A DNA stretch of 58,904 nt from Gammaproteobacteria bacterium (GTDB lineage: Bacteria; Pseudomonadota; Gammaproteobacteria; Pseudomonadales; Azotimanducaceae_A): positions 49,431-108,334 of the forward strand of contig DUAT01000057.1 of the NCBI GenBank assembly GCA_012960755.1. Reading direction: 5' to 3'. Within the stretch, counting starts at the first letter, position 1, and each line of letters starts with the position of its first letter. The notes beneath the pieces were generated by a model that saw nothing but the letters and a program-made list of their open reading frames with translations, was not told the origin of the DNA and made no database searches. Of the stretch, positions 54,848-58,904 are shown in pieces. A program made the position numbers and the translations under genes.

Positions 54848-55281
54848 ATGCTTGAATTCATCGAATTGGTAATCCACTACTGCGTCACGCTGATCAAACT
54901 CCTGAAACCAGGCGCAGTAAAACTGGCGATGACCGAATCGATCGCAATATCAGCTTATTCTCATGAATCGTACCAGAAAGAGCTGACTTCGTTGGTCACA
55001 AGAAATCGAATCCTTTTTGGTTTGTTAACAATTATTAATCGGCGAACGCCGCCAGCAGAAAGTTGGCGTCGTCCTTAAGCCTGCACTGACCCTTGCGTTT
55101 CACAAAACACTTGTGAAACGAAAATACCGCAACTTTGTTCGAATCGGACTAAGGAAATCCAAGCCAGAAAAGCACAGCAACAAGTTTGGATTGATTTTTG
55201 GTGATTGAAATGAAAAGGCGCAATCCGTCTTTCGGCTATGGTCGTATTTCGAAGCGAATATTTGAAGCTTTCGAGGTTTCT
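54848..55281 (+). pseudogene. Degraded integrase-type (rve) transposase, frameshifted and truncated
   Basis: Three frames in series give one protein. Frame A (54848-55078) has MLEFIELVIHYCVTLIKLL and LVTRNRILFGLLTIINRR, matching the N-terminus of integrase-core transposases (rve family). Frame B (55068-55208) continues VVLKPALTLAFHKTLVKRKY. Frame C (55198-55281) gives VIEMKRRNPSFGYGRISKRI. At least two frameshifts break it and the catalytic core is missing; the remnant stops at the tRNA-His. AGGA precedes the ATG. Confidence 0.78.
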
Positions 55282-55296
55282 ACAGCCCTTTATAAA

Positions 55297-55373
55297 TGGG
55301 GTGAGCGACGGGGTTTGAACCCGCGACCACCGGAATCACAATCCGGAGCTCTACCGACTGAGCTACGCCCACC
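55297..55373 (-). tRNA. tRNA-His (anticodon GUG)
   Basis: 77 nt with G-1 and encoded CCA. Acceptor GTGGGCG/CGCTCAC with C73 opposite the extra G-1, the tRNA-His identity pair. Anticodon loop TTGTGAT (GTG), T-arm GGTTCAAAC. Last gene of a Pro-Arg-His operon read on the minus strand. Confidence 0.97.
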
Positions 55374-55398
55374 ATTTCATTCGTTTCTTTCGTTGTAT

Positions 55399-55475
55399 TG
55401 GTACGCCCGACAGGAATCGAACCTGTAACCCTCGGCTTAGAAGGCCGATGCTCTATCCGATTGAGCTACGGGCGC
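55399..55475 (-). tRNA. tRNA-Arg (anticodon UCU)
   Basis: 77 nt with encoded CCA. Acceptor GCGCCCG/CGGGCGT, anticodon loop CTTCTAA (TCT), T-arm GGTTCGATT, discriminator A. Middle gene of the operon; 26 bp from tRNA-His. Confidence 0.97.
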
Positions 55476-55557
55476 AGAACTTCTCATCAAAATACCCGAC
55501 TTACCCGTCATCTATTCACTAGTTAAGTCGCTCACGAATAAGTCGGCCACTAGTAAT

Positions 55558-55634
55558 TGGTCGGGGTAGAGAGATTCGAACTCCCGACATCCTGCTCCCA
55601 AAGCAGGCGCGCTACCAGACTGCGCTATACCCCG
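55558..55634 (-). tRNA. tRNA-Pro (anticodon UGG)
   Basis: 77 nt with encoded CCA. Acceptor CGGGGTA/TACCCCG, anticodon stem CCTGC/GCAGG with loop TTTGGGA (TGG), T-arm AGTTCGAAT. First gene of the operon, 83 bp from tRNA-Arg. Confidence 0.97.
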
Positions 55635-55681
55635 AATTGACTGTTGCCAATGGCACCTAGAGCACCAGATAATACACAACA

Positions 55682-55719
55682 TCTCAAAAGTGAGAAGCGT
55701 CAGGCACTCGCTTTTGAGA
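55682..55719 (-). other. Long hairpin in the leader of the tRNA operon
   Basis: TCTCAAAAGTGAG pairs with CTCGCTTTTGAGA over 13 bp with one wobble; loop 12 nt. It lies between the promoter and tRNA-Pro, about 50 bp upstream of the tRNA. No T run follows on the minus strand, so it is more a processing or stability element than a terminator. Confidence 0.65.
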
Positions 55720-55725
55720 GGGCGC

Positions 55726-55755
55726 ATTCTACTTAACGAAACCCTGAGACGTCAA
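55726..55755 (-). promoter_or_regulatory. Promoter of the tRNA Pro-Arg-His operon
   Basis: TTGACG (55755-55750), 18 bp, TAGAAT (55731-55726), then a GC-rich discriminator (GCGCCC). This fits a growth-rate-controlled stable-RNA promoter. The transcript would start near 55718, at the edge of the hairpin. Confidence 0.75.
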
Positions 55756-55814
55756 ACGCTGTAGCGAATTTTTCAAAGATGACGCCAGTAGTACTCTCTA
55801 GCCGGAAATACACT

Positions 55815-56531
55815 ATGACCATATTGTTCATCTCTGATCTTCACCTTGATGAGACACGCCCGGATGTTACCCGCTCTTTTTACTATTTTCTTAAGGATAA
55901 GGCCGTTGATGTTGATGCACTCTACATCTTAGGCGATTTTTTTGAGGTCTGGCTGGGAGATGATCACGAAACGGAATTTAATCAGGAAATCATTACCGCA
56001 CTGGACAGACTCGATATTCCGCTGTTTCTGATGCATGGTAATCGTGATTTTCTACTCGGGCAGCAGTTTTGCCAACAAACCGGGGCAACGCTGCTCGACG
56101 ACCCGACAGTGATCGACATCGACGGGGATTCAGTACTGCTGATGCACGGCGACAGCCTTTGTACCCGTGATGAACGCTATATGCACGTTCGGCAGCAGTT
56201 ACGTGACGAAAACTTCCAGAGGGATTTTCTTTCAAAGACCATCCCCGAACGACAAGCTATTGCCAACAGCATACGCAGTGAAAGCCAGGAACTCACCCGG
56301 CAGGCCGCCAGCGACATTATGGATGTAACCCCTTTAGAAGTTGAAAATGTCATGCGGGCACATGGCGTCAGGACCATGATCCACGGTCATACTCACAGGC
56401 CAAAGGTACACGACCTGACCCTCGATGGCGTCGCCGCACAACGCATTGTGCTGGGTGACTGGGACGCACTCGGTTGGTATCTTACGAGCACTGACGGTGA
56501 CCTCAAGCTCACTTCATTTGAGATTCGTTAA
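55815..56531 (+). CDS. lpxH: UDP-2,3-diacylglucosamine diphosphatase LpxH
   Basis: 238 residues from the ATG at 55815 (MTILFISDLHLDETRPD); an upstream ATG at 55779 gives 12 more. A calcineurin-like phosphoesterase with metal motifs DLHL, GDFFEVWLGDD, GNRDF, MHGDS and HGHTH. It cleaves UDP-diacylglucosamine to lipid X in lipid A synthesis at the inner membrane. Divergent from the tRNA operon; convergent with miaE, 3 bp apart. Confidence 0.95.
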   Translation: MTILFISDLHLDETRPDVTRSFYYFLKDKAVDVDALYILGDFFEVWLGDDHETEFNQEIITALDRLDIPLFLMHGNRDFLLGQQFCQQTGATLLDDPTVIDIDGDSVLLMHGDSLCTRDERYMHVRQQLRDENFQRDFLSKTIPERQAIANSIRSESQELTRQAASDIMDVTPLEVENVMRAHGVRTMIHGHTHRPKVHDLTLDGVAAQRIVLGDWDALGWYLTSTDGDLKLTSFEIR

Positions 56532-56534
56532 TTC

Positions 56535-57143
56535 CTACCCTGAATTATCCTCCTGATTAACCGGGCCACTCAGGAATCGAAAGACATCGTCGGGTTTTGT
56601 CACCAGAAGCTGGTCTTCTTTTAGAAAAAAATCAACCCGGCGATCAATAGACACAGCTGAGAACTTTCTCGCTAAGTTCAGGTACAGCTTATAGTGACGT
56701 GCTTCTGACTTGAGCAATGACGTATAGAACCTAGCCAATTCGTCGTCCAGCACCTCAATCAGCCGGGAAAACCGCTCACAGCTTCTTGCTTCGACGATAG
56801 CGCTGACTATCAATACGTCAACCAAGCGGGCAGGTTCGTAGGTCCGTATGCCTTTTCGCAGCTCGCCTGCATACCGGCCGGGTGGAAGATGACGATATTC
56901 AATGCCTCTTTTCTGCAGATGCCCCAGCACCTGCTCGAAGTGCCGTAACTCCTCTCTCGCCAGTTTTGACAGTTGTATCAGCATGTCCGGCTTATCAACA
57001 TAGCGGTAAATCAGGTTCAGTGCAGTAGAAGCTGCTTTCTTTTCACAATTGGCGTGGTCAATCAGCAATACCGCCAGGTGCTCATTGACCGAAGCAACCC
57101 ATTCATCAGGTGTTTCACAAAACAGGAACTTTTCTACATTCAT
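56535..57143 (-). CDS. miaE: tRNA-(ms2io6A)-hydroxylase MiaE
   Basis: 202 residues. A carboxylate-bridged diiron protein: Glu/His ligands in EELRHFEQVL, EARSCERFSRL and EARHYKLYLNL (ExxH pattern). It hydroxylates the prenyl group of ms2i6A37 using oxygen. Family length is normal. Convergent with lpxH and divergent from acnB. Confidence 0.93.
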   Translation of the reverse strand: MNVEKFLFCETPDEWVASVNEHLAVLLIDHANCEKKAASTALNLIYRYVDKPDMLIQLSKLAREELRHFEQVLGHLQKRGIEYRHLPPGRYAGELRKGIRTYEPARLVDVLIVSAIVEARSCERFSRLIEVLDDELARFYTSLLKSEARHYKLYLNLARKFSAVSIDRRVDFFLKEDQLLVTKPDDVFRFLSGPVNQEDNSG

Positions 57144-57217
57144 GACTCTGGTCTTTTCAATCTACCGGCCCACTTAACTTATTAGTGCTATTCGGGTACA
57201 CTCATGGCCCCATTTTT

Positions 57218-57244
57218 AGGGGGCTAGCCGTCAGCCCAGCCCCT
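57218..57244 (+). other. Terminator-like hairpin in the acnB 5' region
   Basis: AGGGGGCT pairs with AGCCCCT (one bulged G), then GATTTTTC with a five-T run, ending about 25 bp upstream of the acnB GTG. A plus-strand terminator here has no plus-strand gene close upstream, so a leader attenuator of acnB is one reading. Alternatively it ends read-through from lpxH. Confidence 0.45.
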
Positions 57245-57274
57245 GATTTTTCACTAAATTAGAGGATTTACGTT

Positions 57275-58904
57275 GTGCTAGAAGCCTATCGTCAACATGT
57301 TGCCGAACGTTCAGAACAAGGGATAGACCCAAAACCGCTATCTGCGGAACAGGTTAACGGCTTGATCGAACTTTTAAAAGAACCCACTGCCGGTGATGAA
57401 GACTTCATTCTCGATCTTCTTGTCAACCGAGTACCGGCTGGCGTCGATGACGCTGCTTATGTTAAGGCTGCATTCCTCACCGCAATTACAAATGGAGATG
57501 CCTCTTCCCCCTTGATTGACAAACAAAAAGCAACCGAACTCCTGGGTACTATGCTGGGAGGATATAACATCGATCCATTAATCGCTTTACTCGACGATGA
57601 TGAAGTAGCACCCACTGCGGCAGCTTGCCTGTCAAAAACACTGCTGATGTTCGATGCGTTTCATGATGTTGTTGAAAAATCAGAAACTAACGAACATGCC
57701 AGGGCTGTCATTGAATCCTGGGCCAGCGCCGACTGGTTTACCTCGCGACCAAAAGTGCCTGAACAGATAAAGATCACAGTCTTCAAAGTTGAGGGCGAGA
57801 CCAATACAGATGACCTGTCCCCTGCAGGAGATGCCTGGAGCCGGCCGGATATCCCTCTCCACGCTCTGGCTATGTTGATAAAGCGTATGGATAACCCACT
57901 TGAAACAGTGCAACAACTCAAAAATATAGGCAATCCCGTATCTTATGTGGGTGACGTTGTCGGTACAGGCTCATCCAGAAAATCCGCCACCAATTCAGTG
58001 CTCTGGCATATGGGAGACGATATTCCATTTATTCCGAACAAGAGAAATGGCGGCGTCGTGTTGGGCGGCAAGATTGCGCCCATTTTCTTCAACACGATGG
58101 AAGATTCAGGTGCCCTGCCAATCGAGTGCGATGTCAGCAAGCTGAATATGGGCGATGTTGTCACAATTTTCCCCTATGAAGGAAAAATCACCAACGAAGC
58201 GGGCGATGTTATCTCAACCTTTGAACTGTCAACCCAGGTATTGCTGGACGAGGTCCAGGCTGGAGGCAGAATACCGCTGGTCATAGGTCGTGGTCTCACA
58301 GAGAAAGCCCGTGAAGCGCTGAGCCTGGGTGTTAGCGAGATATTTCGCAGACCTGTTCCGGCAGAAGAATCTGACAAGGGTTTTACCCTGGCGCAGAAAA
58401 TTGTTGGCAAGGCGTGCGGCGTACAAGGCGTTCGACCGGGTGTTTCCTGTGAACCCAAAATGACCACTGTGGGCTCACAGGATACAACGGGACCCATGAC
58501 ACGGGATGAATTGAAGGAACTGGCATGCCTGGGATTTTCAGCAGACCTTGTGATGCAGTCATTTTGTCACACGGCGGCTTATCCAAAGCCCGTCGACATT
58601 GATACCCAACATACCTTGCCAGACTTTATTCAAACTCGCGGTGGTGTCGCCCTGCGACCAGGTGACGGTATTATCCATTCCTGGCTAAATCGTATGCTGT
58701 TGCCGGATACTGTGGGTACCGGTGGTGATTCACATACACGGTTCCCCATGGGGATCAGTTTCCCCGCAGGTTCAGGCCTGGTTGCATTCGCGGCCGCTAT
58801 TGGTGTTATGCCACTGAATATGCCGGAATCTGTGCTGGTTCGGTTCAAAGGAGAAATGCAGCCCGGCATCACCCTTCGGGACCTGGTCAATGCCATACCA
58901 TACG
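57275..58904 (+). CDS. acnB: Aconitate hydratase B, 5' part (runs off the window)
   Basis: The GTG at 57275 (AGAGGA nine bases upstream) opens a frame reading [20 protein letters not shown], the AcnB start, without a stop to the window end (543 codons). The HEAT-like N-terminal domain covers about 1-155; the swivel domain with [20 protein letters not shown] at about 178-197 follows; then part of the catalytic region, with [19 protein letters not shown]. It isomerises citrate to isocitrate in the TCA cycle with a 4Fe-4S cluster; the Cys ligands lie beyond the window. Confidence 0.96.
   Translation, partial: MLEAYRQHVAERSEQGIDPKPLSAEQVNGLIELLKEPTAGDEDFILDLLVNRVPAGVDDAAYVKAAFLTAITNGDASSPLIDKQKATELLGTMLGGYNIDPLIALLDDDEVAPTAAACLSKTLLMFDAFHDVVEKSETNEHARAVIESWASADWFTSRPKVPEQIKITVFKVEGETNTDDLSPAGDAWSRPDIPLHALAMLIKRMDNPLETVQQLKNIGNPVSYVGDVVGTGSSRKSATNSVLWHMGDDIPFIPNKRNGGVVLGGKIAPIFFNTMEDSGALPIECDVSKLNMGDVVTIFPYEGKITNEAGDVISTFELSTQVLLDEVQAGGRIPLVIGRGLTEKAREALSLGVSEIFRRPVPAEESDKGFTLAQKIVGKACGVQGVRPGVSCEPKMTTVGSQDTTGPMTRDELKELACLGFSADLVMQSFCHTAAYPKPVDIDTQHTLPDFIQTRGGVALRPGDGIIHSWLNRMLLPDTVGTGGDSHTRFPMGISFPAGSGLVAFAAAIGVMPLNMPESVLVRFKGEMQPGITLRDLVNAIPY

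Overview
The window comes from a gammaproteobacterium, most likely a marine, aerobic, non-enteric one. Three things suggest this: the conserved order tRNA-Leu, tig, clpP, clpX, lon, hupB, ppiD; the methyltransferase-dnaQ neighbourhood; and the combination of an Na+-NQR assembly factor, a selenocysteine system, a cytochrome-c-type oxidase operon and a TonB-dependent receptor. No prophage, CRISPR array or rRNA operon is visible. Most of the sequence is densely packed housekeeping DNA with short overlaps inside operons.

Layout. 1-2.6 kb: a partial His-rich gene, an FAD oxidoreductase of the L-2-hydroxyglutarate oxidase type and a long CDF metal exporter. 2.6-5.6 kb: an 84-residue ORF behind two LexA/SOS-type operators, then clpB with a sigma-32-type promoter. 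5.7-10.4 kb: greB, hisC, comEC and a DUF2062 gene. 10.4-13.6 kb: the lolCDE operon. 13.7-17.8 kb: a divergent DAHP synthase homologue, the apbE-nqrM pair, a thioesterase and a PLP-dependent ACC-deaminase/D-cysteine desulfhydrase homologue. 18-24.7 kb: a SPOR lipoprotein, selA-selB and two exported proteins. 24.7-29 kb: nudC, dnaQ, a 28-codon remnant of rnhA, a methyltransferase and mltD. 29-38 kb: the proteostasis block (ppiD, hupB, lon, clpX, clpP, tig). 38-38.5 kb: tandem 63-65 bp repeats against tRNA-Leu. 38.7-49.8 kb: a nitroreductase, a three-gene copper-protein operon, and a divergent cytochrome oxidase operon whose subunit II carries a fused diheme c4-like domain. 50-54.7 kb: a TonB receptor, an aminotransferase and an unknown gene. 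54.6-55.3 kb: two decayed transposase remnants next to a tRNA Pro-Arg-His operon. 55.8-58.9 kb: lpxH, miaE and the 5' part of acnB.

How the parts work together. ClpB, ClpXP, Lon, trigger factor and PpiD form the protein quality-control set. LolCDE, LpxH, MltD and the SPOR lipoprotein serve the envelope. SelA and SelB make and deliver selenocysteine, although no SelD, tRNA-Sec or selenoprotein is visible here. ApbE and NqrM would mature an Na+-NQR encoded elsewhere. The oxidase operon (diheme subunit II, subunit I, two subunit III-type proteins, subunit IV, CtaB) and a free cytochrome c4 form a terminal respiratory module. A multicopper oxidase, a membrane-anchored cupredoxin and an unknown anchored protein are transcribed away from it.

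The strongest candidates for something undescribed are (i) the SOS-type small protein ending in a sliding-clamp-like motif (QFSLLF), (ii) the copper-protein trio paired with a diheme-c4 oxidase, and (iii) the tRNA-linked tandem repeat. All functional statements rest on reading motifs and context by eye; no database search was possible.
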